In this document: positions 19,846-28,098 of the stretch, piece after piece
Layout: the number at the start of each line of letters is the position of its first letter
Numbering within the stretch: position 1 is the stretch's first letter
Assembly: GCA_963707275.1 (NCBI GenBank)
Contig: CAVPPH010000003.1
Coordinates: 655,987-719,986, forward strand
Reading direction: 5' to 3'
Source: JACKBK01 sp963707275
GTDB taxonomy: Bacteria > Chloroflexota > Anaerolineae > JAAEKA01
DNA length: 64,000 nt
Program-made: the position numbers and the translations under genes
The notes under the pieces: model-generated
Database searches by the model: none
Told to the model about the DNA's origin: nothing
The model's input: only the letters and a program-made list of their open reading frames with translations

Positions 19846-19905
19846 TAATAGCATGAGAGCTTTCTTTGTGCAAACTTTGACAAAGGTCATACGGCATGAT
19901 ACAAC
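19845..19905. promoter_or_regulatory. Divergent promoter pair sharing one Rex-box-like operator
   Basis: The 18-mer TTGTGCAAACTTTGACAA at 19866-19883 agrees with the Rex consensus TTGTGAA-N4-TTCACAA at 12 of 14 fixed positions. The plus-strand promoter is TTGACA (19877-19882), 17 bp, TACAAC (19900-19905) towards the Yip1-like gene. The minus-strand promoter is TTGCAC (19868-19873 read in reverse), 17 bp, TATTAT (19845-19850 in reverse) towards rex. Both -35 boxes lie within the operator, so one bound dimer could block both. Confidence 0.6.
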
Positions 19906-19947
19906 CCATCGTACATAACAAATGTCTCACCGGACGAGGACAAGACT

Positions 19948-20703
19948 ATGGAAGCAATTTCTCCCGTACAAAGACCGCTCCTGTCGCTGTTGATTGGCAT
20001 CATCGACCGGCCCCGCAGCACCTTCGAACAGGTGTTGGCTTTTCCACGTTGGAAGTGGGCCGTGCCAGCGGTGCTGGGACTGCTGGCAGCGGCGGTTCTG
20101 GTGGCGATGAGCGCGCAATTGCTGGCCGAGCAGGCAGCACAGCAGCAAGCCATCGCCTATTCACAGATCCAGGGCCAACTGGAAGGCATGACCGAGGCGC
20201 AGCGCGAACAGGTGCGCCAGCAAATGGGCATGATGAGCACACCGGTCGCGGTCGCAGCAACCACCTTCGCTCTGCGATCCGCCGGCCTGTTCATCGGTTG
20301 GGCCATCGGCACGCTCATCATCTACTTCGGTCTGGTGATCGGCGGGCTCGAGATTGGTTTTGGCGCCCTCTTCAGCGCTTACTCCTGGACTTCGTTGCCG
20401 TTCGTCGCGCGCGACCTGGCGGACGCGGCGTTCGTATCGATCAGCGGCACGCTGCGTGTCAATCCGGGCTTGAGCTACTTTCTTTCAACGGGAGATGTGC
20501 TGGCCGATGCCCGCAACCCGCTGTGGGTGCTGACCGGTCAGATCGACCTGTTTTTCCTGTGGCATCTCATTCTGGTCTACGCGCTGATCCGGGCTGCCCG
20601 CCCCAAGGGCGGCGCGATCGGCCTCACCCTGGTTTACACACTGATCTACCTCGCGCTGCGCGTGTTGCCTGCGATAGCAACAGCTCAGTTGTCATTCGGT
20701 TAG
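19948..20703 (+). CDS. Yip1-domain membrane protein
   Basis: 251 residues with about five TM helices. The N-terminal cytosolic segment R-P-R-S-T-F-E-Q-V-L-A-F-P-R-W-K-W precedes TM1, which matches the bacterial Yip1/YIP1-family layout; a Gln-rich stretch (residues 60-95, coiled-coil-like) separates TM1 and TM2. Function in bacteria is not established. It is divergent from rex and its promoter overlaps a Rex-like operator, so expression may rise when NADH is high. No operon partner is obvious; the MacA-like adaptor follows 204 bp later beyond an inverted repeat. Confidence 0.75.
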   Translation: MEAISPVQRPLLSLLIGIIDRPRSTFEQVLAFPRWKWAVPAVLGLLAAAVLVAMSAQLLAEQAAQQQAIAYSQIQGQLEGMTEAQREQVRQQMGMMSTPVAVAATTFALRSAGLFIGWAIGTLIIYFGLVIGGLEIGFGALFSAYSWTSLPFVARDLADAAFVSISGTLRVNPGLSYFLSTGDVLADARNPLWVLTGQIDLFFLWHLILVYALIRAARPKGGAIGLTLVYTLIYLALRVLPAIATAQLSFG

Positions 20704-20792
20704 CCGGTCGGCAACGGGACGAATCCCACCGATTGTGGGCACAAAACGCGGTACAATGTTGAGAAGTACACAATCGAAACAGAACGAAAAAA

Positions 20793-20893
20793 GGTAACAA
20801 CTCACCCGTCATTCCCGCGTAGGCGAGAATGCAGCGCCCGCCGGAGTTCGTTCTCGCCTGAGCGGGAATGACGAGACGGGTGGGCAGTTGTAA
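20793..20893. repeat. Inverted repeat with CCCGTCATTCCCGC ends
   Basis: Arms GTCATTCCCGC...GCGAGAA and TTCTCGCC...GCGGGAATGAC pair over about 25 bp, and the pairing extends outward through CAACT..CACCCGTC. This is the widespread bacterial REP-type sequence ending in GTCATTCCCGC. Related copies are at 23161, 36134 and 51156. It fills the gap before the adaptor gene. Confidence 0.8.
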
Positions 20894-20907
20894 GAAGAGA
20901 AAGTAAC

Positions 20908-22374
20908 ATGCGACGAATAGCAATCATCCTTGTCATCCTGGCCGTTGTGATCGGCGGCAGCCTCGTGCTGTACCGCTACACCAGCCAGGCCAAAGAACCA
21001 CCGGCGCCCGACTACGAGACCATCAAAGCCGAGACCGGCAACTTAATTTCCACCGTCAGCGCCACCGGCTCCATCGAACCGGAGGATCAGGTCGCCCTGC
21101 TCTTCCGCGGCGGCAGCCGCGTGGCCGAAGTGCTGGTCAAGGAAGGCGACCTGGTCGTGGCCGATCAGGTGCTGGCACGGCTGGACACCACCGACATCTC
21201 GCTGGCCATGGCCCAGGCAGAGACCAACCTTGCCATCAGCCAGGCGCAGCTCGAAAAGCTGAAGACGCCGTCCATTGAAGTGGACATCACCGCGGCACAG
21301 GCAGCGATTACCAGCGCCGAAGCCACGGCTGCCAGCGCGCGTGCTGCACTGGAAAGCGCGCAGGCCAGCTACAACGATCTCGTGGCCGGCCCGTCGGCCG
21401 ACGAACTGCAGGCCGCTCAGGCGACACTGGAACGGGCGCGCATTGTCCGTGACCAGGCGCAGTCAGCCTACGACCAGGTCGCCAACCAGCCCAACGTCGG
21501 CATGTTGCCCCAATCCGCGCAATTGCAGCAGGCCACCGTGGACTACGAGACCGCCGCGGCCAACTATCGCATCACCACCGCTAAACCGAAAGCCAGCCAG
21601 CTTGCCGCCGCCCGCGCCCAGATCGCGCAGGCCGAGGCGTCGGTCGCCCAAGCCGAGGCGTCGCTGGCCAATGCACAGTCCAGCCTGGAACGGCTCCAGC
21701 GCGGCCCGGCAGACCAGGATCTCGCGATCTCTGAAGCGCAGGTGCGGCAGAGCGAGCTGGCAATTGCCCAGTCACGATTGAACGAAAGCAACAGCGAGCT
21801 GGTCAGCCCCATCAGCGGCACGGCTACGGCGGTCAACATCGGGATCGGCGAGCTGCCGCCGGCGGGCCAGCCGGCCGTCGTCGTGACCGACCTGTCGCGC
21901 TTCCACCTCGACATCCTGGTGGACGAGATCGATATCGCCAAGCTATCCGAAGGCCAGCCCGTCAACGTTACTCTGGACGCGCTGCCTGACGCCGTCATCA
22001 GCGGCCACATCGATCGGATCGCGTCGACGCCCGTCAGCACCGCCGGCATCACCTCATACAAGGTGACGGTGGTCGTGGACGAAACCAGCGCCCCGCTGCG
22101 CAGCGGTCTCAGCGCCACGGCCAGCATCACCACCGACGAGCTGCGCGACATCGTGCTCCTACCCAACCGCGCGATCCAGATCGACCGCTCCTCCGGGCGC
22201 GCCCTGGTCGAAAAGATCGTCAACGGCGTCCCCACCACCACCGAGGTTCAGTTGGGATCGCGCAACGAACAGTTCAGCCAGATACTCAGCGGCGTCGAGG
22301 CGGGCGATGAACTGGCGATCCGCAGCGGCGGCGGCCTGGATCAACTGCGCTCGTCCATGTTCGGTGGGGGATAG
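20908..22374 (+). CDS. Efflux periplasmic adaptor (HlyD/MacA family)
   Basis: 488 residues: one N-terminal TM helix (5-25), then a lipoyl half-motif, a long Ala/Gln coiled coil (about 90-270, with repeats of A-Q-A-E-A-S), the second lipoyl half, and a beta-barrel with F-H-L-D-I-L-V-D-E-I-D-I-A and A-T-S-I-T-T-like strands. This is the MacA-type membrane fusion protein that joins an ABC exporter. The stop lies one base before the ATP-binding gene, so they form one transcript. The usual third component, a MacB-type permease, is not found next to them. Confidence 0.87.
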   Translation: MRRIAIILVILAVVIGGSLVLYRYTSQAKEPPAPDYETIKAETGNLISTVSATGSIEPEDQVALLFRGGSRVAEVLVKEGDLVVADQVLARLDTTDISLAMAQAETNLAISQAQLEKLKTPSIEVDITAAQAAITSAEATAASARAALESAQASYNDLVAGPSADELQAAQATLERARIVRDQAQSAYDQVANQPNVGMLPQSAQLQQATVDYETAAANYRITTAKPKASQLAAARAQIAQAEASVAQAEASLANAQSSLERLQRGPADQDLAISEAQVRQSELAIAQSRLNESNSELVSPISGTATAVNIGIGELPPAGQPAVVVTDLSRFHLDILVDEIDIAKLSEGQPVNVTLDALPDAVISGHIDRIASTPVSTAGITSYKVTVVVDETSAPLRSGLSATASITTDELRDIVLLPNRAIQIDRSSGRALVEKIVNGVPTTTEVQLGSRNEQFSQILSGVEAGDELAIRSGGGLDQLRSSMFGGG

Positions 22375-22375
22375 C

Positions 22376-23149
22376 ATGAGCGAACAGGCCAGCCAGCCAG
22401 TCATCGAGATACGCGACGTCGCCAAGGTCTATCGCATGGGCGACGTCGAAGTGCACGCCCTGCGCGGGGCGTCGCTGAAAGTACATCCGGGCGAAATGGT
22501 CGCCATCATGGGGCCCTCCGGCTCAGGCAAGTCCACGCTGATGAACATCATCGGCTGCCTGGACCAGCCTACCAGCGGCGACTACTTTCTGGACGGTAAG
22601 AACGTCAGCCACCTCAGCGAAGATGAGCTGGCCGCCGTGCGCAGCCGCAAGATCGGCTTCGTATTCCAGAGTTTCAACCTGTTGTCGCGTACCACAGCCC
22701 TGGCCAACGTCGAATTGCCGCTGATCTATGCCGGCGGCAAGGATCGACGCGCGCGCGCCGAAGCGGCGCTGAAGCGGGTCGGTCTGGGCGATCGGCTGGA
22801 CCACAAACCCAACGAGCTATCGGGCGGCCAGCAGCAGCGGGTCGCCATCGCCCGTTCGCTGATCAACGACCCGTCCATCATCCTGGCCGACGAACCAACC
22901 GGCAACCTGGACTCCAAATCGGGCGCCGAGATCATGGCTATCTTCCAGGAGTTGAACGAACTTCAGGGCATCACCATCATCTTCGTCACCCATGAACCGG
23001 ATATCGCCGAACACACCCGCCGCATCGTGCGTCTCATGGACGGCATGGTGGTCGAGGATTCACCCGTTCTCGAACAGCGTCGCGCGAGCGATCGCGCCTA
23101 CGCCCGCCGCGTGCGCGACATGATCGCGCAACCCGGTCAGACCGCGTAA
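22376..23149 (+). CDS. ABC transporter ATPase (MacB/LolD/FtsE type)
   Basis: 257 residues from the ATG at 22376. Walker A is G-P-S-G-S-G-K-S-T, the Q-loop V-F-Q-S-F-N-L-L, the signature L-S-G-G-Q-Q-Q-R, Walker B I-I-L-A-D-E-P-T-G-N-L-D and the H-switch F-V-T-H-E-P. The A-D-E-P-T-G-N-L-D wording is typical of the MacB/LolD/FtsE clade, which pairs with FtsX-like permeases. The 30 residues after the H-loop are Arg-rich. It is coupled to the adaptor upstream. The next gene is comEC, not a permease, so the membrane subunit must be elsewhere or lost. Confidence 0.93.
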   Translation: MSEQASQPVIEIRDVAKVYRMGDVEVHALRGASLKVHPGEMVAIMGPSGSGKSTLMNIIGCLDQPTSGDYFLDGKNVSHLSEDELAAVRSRKIGFVFQSFNLLSRTTALANVELPLIYAGGKDRRARAEAALKRVGLGDRLDHKPNELSGGQQQRVAIARSLINDPSIILADEPTGNLDSKSGAEIMAIFQELNELQGITIIFVTHEPDIAEHTRRIVRLMDGMVVEDSPVLEQRRASDRAYARRVRDMIAQPGQTA

Positions 23150-23160
23150 ATCCAGTTCGT

Positions 23161-23229
23161 CCGTCATTACCGCGCAGGCGGGAATCCAAGTTTGCGAAGT
23201 GTGGATTGCCACCGCCGCGGGAATGACGG
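23161..23229. repeat. Inverted repeat, CCGTCATTACCGC type
   Basis: Arms CCGTCATTACCGCGC...GGAATCCA and TGGATTGCC...GCGGGAATGACGG pair around a short loop. It is a relative of the copy at 20793, lying after the ATPase gene. Confidence 0.75.
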
Positions 23230-23404
23230 CCGTTGTGAAGTCGCCACACTGGTAGCCGCAGCAACCCCTTGACGACCCGCGCCGCCTGGGTATAATGATG
23301 CCCGGCGGCGCTTTCTTTTCAGGCGCGGCGCGGGCTGGCCAGGCTGCTTACCGGCCCGCCGAAAACTCCGATTTGTGTAACTGACGGTGGGATGGCAAGG
23401 CGGA

Positions 23405-25854
23405 ATGACCCTTGTCTGGTTGATCATTGCGTGGGCAACAGGAATCTGGCTGGCGCGCTGGGCCTGGTCGCTGGGCGCGGTCAGTTGCGACTCGCCGGGG
23501 CCGTTCATCTGGGCCGGGCTGCTCGCGTTGCCTGCCGTTGTGCTGGTCGTGAGCCGCAACCGGCCAAGCTGGCGGCTGCCGGCCGCGGCAATCCTCTTCC
23601 TTTTGCTGGGCGCGCTGCGTTTTCAGCTTTCCCCCTTCCTGCCCTGCTTCTCCCCGGCCGATCTGGCCTTTCACAACGGCTCGCTCGACAACCCCGCCTG
23701 GGCGACGGTGACCGGCGTGGTCGTCAAGCCGCCCGAGGCGCGCGACACCCGGGTGCGCATTCGCCTGCGCGCCGAGAGCCTGACGCTGGCCAACCAGGGC
23801 GACCCGCTGCCGGTGGATGGCGACGCGCTGTTGACCGTGGACCGCGCCCTGGGACTGCGCTACGGCGACCGCATCGCGGTGCGCGGCCGGCTGGAGGAGG
23901 CGCCGGTCTTCGAGGATTTCGACTACAGGGAATACCTGGCTCGTCAGGGCGTGCACACGCTGGTGCAGCAGCCGCAGGTCACGGTGCTGGGCCACGGCTA
24001 CGGCCATCGGTTTTGGGAGGCGCTCTATCGCTTTCGCGACCGCGCCCAGGCTGTCATCGCCCGCCTGCTGCCGGAGCCGGAGTCGGGGCTGCTGACCGGC
24101 ATCCTGCTGGGCGTGGAAACCGGCATCGATCCGGCGCTCTACGACATGTTCAACCGCACCGGCGTCTCGCACATCATCGTGATCTCGGGATTCAACATCA
24201 CCATCGTTGCCGGGCTGCTGACGGCCATCTTTGCGCGGCTGATCGGCGGCAAGCGCGCCTTCTGGCCGGTGATCGGCGGCATCATCCTCTACACGCTGCT
24301 GGTGGGCGCGGACGCAGCGGTGGTGCGGGCCGCGATCATGGGCGTGCTGGTGGCACTGGCGGTTTACCTGAATCGGCGCAGCACCGCCGCGGTCTCGCTG
24401 TTCGTGGCCGGCTTCCTGATGACGCTGCTCAACCCGCTGACGCTGTGGGATGTCGGCTTCGAGCTGAGCTTCATCGCCACGCTGAGCCTGGTGCTCTTCG
24501 CCACGCCGATGACGCAGTGGTTCGAGGGCAAGGTCAACGCGCGCCTGCCGGCCGGCGTGGCCCGCACCGCGACCGGCTTCCTCAACGACGCGCTGATCGT
24601 GACGCTGGCCGCGACGATCCTGACCCTGCCGCTGATCGCGTTCTACTTCGGCCGCGTCTCGGTCGTCTCGCCGCTGACCAACCTGCTGGTGCTGCCGGTG
24701 CAGCCGTACGTCATGATCTGGGGCGGCCTGGGCACGATCCTGGGGCTGATCGGCGAGTCGCTCCATGCGCTTTGGCTGGCCGCGCAGGCCGCCATGACGA
24801 TCCCGTTCCTGGCGCTGCACTGGACCGTCGCGGTGGTGGAGGCGCTGGCGCCGCTGCCCTTCGCGTCGGTCAACGTCGATCTGGGCCGCGCCGGGCTGTG
24901 GGTGTTTTACCTGGCGCTGGGTGGCATCGTGCTGACGCTGCGATCTGACAGCCGGTGCTGGGCAAGCTGCGCCAGGCGCTCACTTCCTCGACCGCGACGA
25001 CGCTTTCGGCCGGCGCGTTGCTGGTGGTGGGCGGGCTGCTGTTCGTCTCGCTGCGCACCCAGCCGGACGGCAAGCTGCACGTCCATTTCCTGGACTTCGA
25101 GCGCGGCGAGGCGGTGCTGATCGAGACGCCCGACGGCCAGCAGGTGCTGATCGACGGCGGCTACAGCCCGACCGCGCTGCTGGGCACGCTGGGGCGACAC
25201 ATGCCCTTCTACGACCGCAAGCTCGAGCTGGTGGTGCTGACGCATCCCGGCGACGAACGGGTCGGCGGGCTGGTCGGCCTGCCGGAGCGCTACCAGATCG
25301 ACCAGGTGTTGCAGGCGCCCTTCCCCTATCCATCGACGGCCTATGAAAGCTGGCTGCGGCTGTTGCAGCGCCAGCAGATACCGGTGACGCGCGCCGAGGC
25401 CGGCACGCGCGTGCTGCTGGGCAACGGCATCGCGCTGGACGTGTTGCATCCCGGCCCGGACCCGACGCTGACCGGCGACGGCGAGCCGGACCTGGAAGCC
25501 AACTCGCTGGTGCTGCGGCTGAGCTGGGGCGACACCAGCTTCCTGCTGACCGGCGACGCCAGCGACGACGTGCAGGACGCGCTGGCAAGGAGCGGCGTCG
25601 ATCTGCGCTCGACGGTCGTCAAGCTGCCCGACGGCGGCCGCCAGGCCAGCTTCAGCCAGCCGCTGCTGGAAGCGGTGCAGGCGCAGCAGGCCGTCGTCTT
25701 CGTGCAAAGCGACGACCGCTTCCGCCAGCTGTCAGGCGCAGTGCAGGATGCGTGGGTTGAGGCGGTGGGCGCGGAGAACTTCCACCGCACGGATTTGGAG
25801 GGGACGGTGAGTTTTACCAGCGATGGGAAGACGGTCTGGATTGACGGGCGTTAG
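23405..25854 (+). CDS. comEC: ComEC/Rec2-like DNA channel with degenerate MBL domain, one frameshift
   Basis: About 815 residues. An N-terminal DUF4131 region with TM helices and the competence domain (G-I-L-L-G-V-E-T-G-I-D; S-H-I-I-V-I-S-G-F-N-I-T-I-V; many TM helices to 24940) form the channel that takes single-stranded DNA across the membrane. A one-base loss near 24948 (D-Q-P-V-L-G-K when repaired) joins the C-terminal metallo-beta-lactamase-like domain (about 25060-25854). There the catalytic motifs are altered: D-F-E-R-G-E for D-V-G-Q-G-D, T-H-P-G-D-E-R-V-G-G for H-x-D-x-D-H-x-G-G, and L-P-D-G-G-R for H-H-G-S, so it probably lacks nuclease activity. The ATG at 23405 has AAGG upstream; a GTG at 23387 is the alternative. 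Confidence 0.85.
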
Positions 25855-25969
25855 ATTGCCCGGCAAGAGCGAGAGAAACCAGGTCGGTGGCGTTGACAAA
25901 GAGGATGTCTTGCCAGCTCTTTCCACGGAGGCAGTCTGTCAAGAACTACTGACGGAAACGATGCACTGG

Positions 25970-26401
25970 TTAATCGCTTTCGAGCGCGTCAAGCAATCCT
26001 TGAACACCCCAAAGCTGAACGCCGTAGTCGGCCATGGCACTGCGGAGGTCGTCGTCGGCACGCAAATCGTCGTCACCGGTTAGGATTGCATTTGCCCTGC
26101 CATCGATAGCCGTTGCCAAAACCGGATGGTCTTTGGGGTCGCGGCAGCGAGGCGGGATGGTTGTTAGCTCCACCATCTCAGCGCGCGAACGCATCTGGCG
26201 GCGCAGCTTTTCCGCTTGTAGCGGATCGATATGCTTACTCAATCGGGGGCGTTGGGAGACCGCATCGAACTCGTCCAGCAGGGCCTGGCTGGTAATCAAC
26301 TGAAACCGGTCGTCCTGCCAGGCATTCATAACGGGCAACGTGATACGACCGCGCAACAAGACGCGTATCCAGATATTGGTATCAACGACAATGCGCAGCA
26401 T
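25970..26401 (-). CDS. PIN-domain toxin (TIGR00305-like)
   Basis: 143 residues. The start I-V-V-D-T-N-I-W-I has the first catalytic Asp; D-E-F near residue 44 and D-P-K-D-H-P-V-L-A-T-A, then I-L-T-G-D-D-D-L supply the rest of the acidic cluster of a PIN ribonuclease. It is the toxin of a type II pair, with the antitoxin gene six bases upstream. The frame is complete. A stranded relative of this gene pair survives as fragments at 27548-27797. Confidence 0.85.
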   Translation of the reverse strand: MLRIVVDTNIWIRVLLRGRITLPVMNAWQDDRFQLITSQALLDEFDAVSQRPRLSKHIDPLQAEKLRRQMRSRAEMVELTTIPPRCRDPKDHPVLATAIDGRANAILTGDDDLRADDDLRSAMADYGVQLWGVQGLLDALESD

Positions 26402-26407
26402 GAAATA

Positions 26408-26653
26408 TCACGAGCGGTGTTGGCGCACAGCGCTTACTTCAGCCAAGATGTCATCGTCAGAGATTTCGTCAACGGGAGGTTGACCGTACAGTTCAGCAAT
26501 CAGTTGGGCTAGCTCGATATCCAGGTCATCGTCGGTCAATGCTCTGGCAAGTTCCGCCCTCTCCACTGGCTCCAATTGACGCGCAGCCGCTATCAACTGT
26601 TCGACCGATAGCTGCACCTTGACGTCTGGAATTGTGATGGTGGCTAATCTCAT
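26408..26653 (-). CDS. Antitoxin of the PIN toxin pair
   Basis: 81 residues from the ATG at 26653 (five codons into the open frame). The N-terminal half reads L-A-T-I-T-I-P-D-V-K-V-Q-L-S-V-E-Q-L-I-A-A-A-R-Q-L, a predicted helix-turn-helix-like start, and the C-terminus is acidic (D-D-D-L-D-I-E-L, D-E-I-S-D-D-D-I), typical of antitoxins that wrap the toxin. Promoter at 26725-26753. Family name uncertain. Confidence 0.7.
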   Translation of the reverse strand: MRLATITIPDVKVQLSVEQLIAAARQLEPVERAELARALTDDDLDIELAQLIAELYGQPPVDEISDDDILAEVSAVRQHRS

Positions 26654-26724
26654 TTCATCACCTGGCAACGATTAGTATGGATGTTCGGTTGTCGTGCGTA
26701 ACCTGGGCGCACGCGGTGGAAGGC

Positions 26725-26753
26725 ATTGTAGCGGAGGCAATGCGAATTGACAA
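26725..26753 (-). promoter_or_regulatory. Promoter of the PIN toxin-antitoxin operon
   Basis: On the minus strand TTGTCA, 17 bp, TACAAT, about 72 bp before the antitoxin start. The same TTGTCA-17-TACAAT arrangement precedes the antitoxin at 27797-28036. Confidence 0.65.
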
Positions 26754-26869
26754 ACGTCGTGTTTTCCAGCAAGTGATCGAGCCGCAGTAGCTCGGCCATC
26801 AACCTCAATTCGTGGTATAATCTTCACACCGCAGTTACAAGACTTGTGACTCAGATGCGAGGTAGATCA

Positions 26870-27121
26870 ATGAGACAGGTGATCATTTACCCTGGTGAAG
26901 ACGGCTATTGGGTCGCAGAATGTCCGACGTTGCCCGGCTGCATCAGTCAGGGAAACTCCAGAGAAGACGCGGTCATTAATATCGGCGAGGCGATCCGCGG
27001 GTACATTGCGGCTCTAGAGGAGGATGGGTTATCCGTCCCGCCAGAACGTTTTGATACGCTGGTCGTCGCCGTACGAGTAGACTGCCAACGATATCGGGCG
27101 GCGACTGCGTCAAGGCATTGA
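26870..27121 (+). CDS. hicB: HicB-family antitoxin, lost its normal stop
   Basis: The start at 26870 follows GAGGTAGATCA. The sequence R-Q-V-I-I-Y-P-G-E-D-G-Y-W-V-A-E-C-P-T-L-P-G-C-I (shown in part) and the G-N-S-R-E-D-A-V-I-N-I-G-E-A-I stretch are the HicB partial-RNase-H fold. The natural end is V-V-A-V followed by TGA at 27073-27075; here that codon is CGA because ATGA became ACGA, so the frame runs 15 codons further to 27121. No C-terminal DNA-binding domain is visible. A TATAAT at 26816 may be its -10 box. Confidence 0.78.
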   Translation: MRQVIIYPGEDGYWVAECPTLPGCISQGNSREDAVINIGEAIRGYIAALEEDGLSVPPERFDTLVVAVRVDCQRYRAATASRH

Positions 27122-27294
27122 GCAAGGCCGGGTTCTATCTCAAGCGCCAGGAAGGTAGCCATATGATCCTGCGGCGCGATGATCCCTTCGCCCAACTCGT
27201 GGTGCCCAATCACAAAGAACTGGACCGTGGCACCCTACGCGCCATTATCCGGCAAGCCGGTCTCAGTGTAGACGAGTTCACAAGACTCTTGTGA
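27073..27294 (+). CDS. hicA: HicA-family mRNA interferase, start codon ATG changed to ACG
   Basis: 73 residues if read from ACG at 27073. The sequence S-R-L-P-T-I-S-G-G-D-C-V-K-A-L-S-K-A-G-F and then Q-E-G-S-H-M-I-L-R (catalytic His) and V-V-P-N-H-K-E-L-D-R-G-T-L-R-A-I-I-R-Q are textbook HicA. The first codon should be ATG, overlapping the hicB stop as ATGA; the window has ACGA. Either the locus is inactivated by one substitution, ACG is used as a weak start, or it is an error. It ends at TGA 27292-27294. Confidence 0.78.
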   Translation, partial: TSRLPTISGGDCVKALSKAGFYLKRQEGSHMILRRDDPFAQLVVPNHKELDRGTLRAIIRQAGLSVDEFTRLL

Positions 27295-27312
27295 CGCCTG
27301 AGATCACTGCTG

Positions 27313-27541
27313 AAGTCAAGTTCCCGGCGGCGGCCGCTTGGCCAGATGCTGGAAGCCGGGCAGGCGCAGCAGGCGGTCGTCTTCGTGCACCGCGCCTGAC
27401 GACCGCTTCCGTCAGTTGTCAGGCGCGGTGCAGGACGCGTGGGTTGAGCTGGTCGGCGAGGAGAATTTCCACCGGACGGATTTGGAGGGGACAGTGAGTT
27501 TTACCAGCGATGGGGAGACGGTTTGGATTGACAGGCGATAG
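27313..27541 (+). pseudogene. Fragment copy of the comEC 3' end
   Basis: Near-repeat of 25625-25856, the last about 75 codons of comEC, with a TGA after V-H-R-A and several substitutions. Its last 45 codons still read D-D-R-F-R-Q-L-S-G-A-V-Q and end V-W-I-D-R-R. It has no start of its own. It records a segmental duplication. Confidence 0.85.
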
Positions 27542-27547
27542 GTCGGC

Positions 27548-27700
27548 GCACAGCGCTTACTTCAGCCAAAAACGTCATAGTCAGAGATTTCGTCGACGGG
27601 GGGATGATCGTACAAATCCGCTATCAGTTGGGTTAGCTCAGTATCCAGGTCATCGTCGGCCAATGCCTTGGCAAGTTCTGCCCTTTTCAAACATTCCTTC
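27548..27700 (-). pseudogene. Degraded copy of the PIN-pair antitoxin
   Basis: Read in reverse it encodes R-A-E-L-A-K-A-L-A-D-D-D-L-D-T-E-L and P-P-V-D-E-I-S-D-Y-D-V-F, close to the antitoxin at 26408-26653, but the N-terminal third is gone and the C-terminus is frameshifted. It directly abuts the comEC fragment, so the PIN gene that sits between them in the original has been deleted. Confidence 0.75.
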
Positions 27701-27701
27701 A

Positions 27702-27797
27702 TCAATGGCTCTCCAAACAGCAACTGAGTTCTTGTACAAAGGGTTCACGTTTCAGCAAGACGTCCAACACCACGTTGGTGTCTAGTATGACGCGCAT
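27702..27797 (-). pseudogene. Truncated PIN toxin (first 31 residues)
   Basis: The ATG at 27797 overlaps the stop of the antitoxin at 27797-28036. It reads M-R-V-I-L-D-T-N-V-V-L-D-V-L-L-K-R-E-P-F, a clear PIN start with the first catalytic Asp, then stops at 27702-27704 where the duplicated antitoxin fragment begins. Too short to be an active nuclease. Confidence 0.75.
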
Positions 27798-28036
27798 CAG
27801 CCGTACTTCTCCATCCGGTGAGCGTCCAGCCAACGCTGGATATCGGCATCGGAAGGCGCTCGCTTATCGTTCACGAGCAAGCCAAGGGCTGCTTCAAGCG
27901 TGTCATGCCGGCGCGGGCCAGATCGAGGCGCCAAAGTCCGCAGGACATCCTGGATCAGGGTGATACGTTTGGCTGAAGGCCACCGCTCGACAGCATCGAG
28001 GATCGTTTCGTAGGTCAGTAACTGATCTGTGGACAT
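27797..28036 (-). CDS. Antitoxin-like protein of a broken PIN pair
   Basis: 79 residues: a helical N-terminus (L-T-Y-E-T-I-L-D-A-V-E-R-W-P-S-A-K-R-I) and a C-terminus D-A-D-I-Q-R-W-L-D-A-H-R-M-E-K-Y-G. The last part is common in antitoxins upstream of PIN genes in cyanobacteria and Chloroflexota. The stop overlaps the start of the truncated PIN gene (TGATG). It may now be an orphan antitoxin. Promoter at 28070-28098. Confidence 0.65.
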   Translation of the reverse strand: MSTDQLLTYETILDAVERWPSAKRITLIQDVLRTLAPRSGPRRHDTLEAALGLLVNDKRAPSDADIQRWLDAHRMEKYG

Positions 28037-28069
28037 AGGTCTTCTCCTGAACTCCTCTGTGTTGGGCGC

Positions 28070-28098
28070 ATTGTAGCAAACCCCGCCGGAATTGACAA
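28070..28098 (-). promoter_or_regulatory. Promoter of the second antitoxin gene
   Basis: TTGTCA, 17 bp, TACAAT on the minus strand, 34 bp before the antitoxin start. Matches the promoter at 26725 in both boxes and spacing. Confidence 0.65.
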
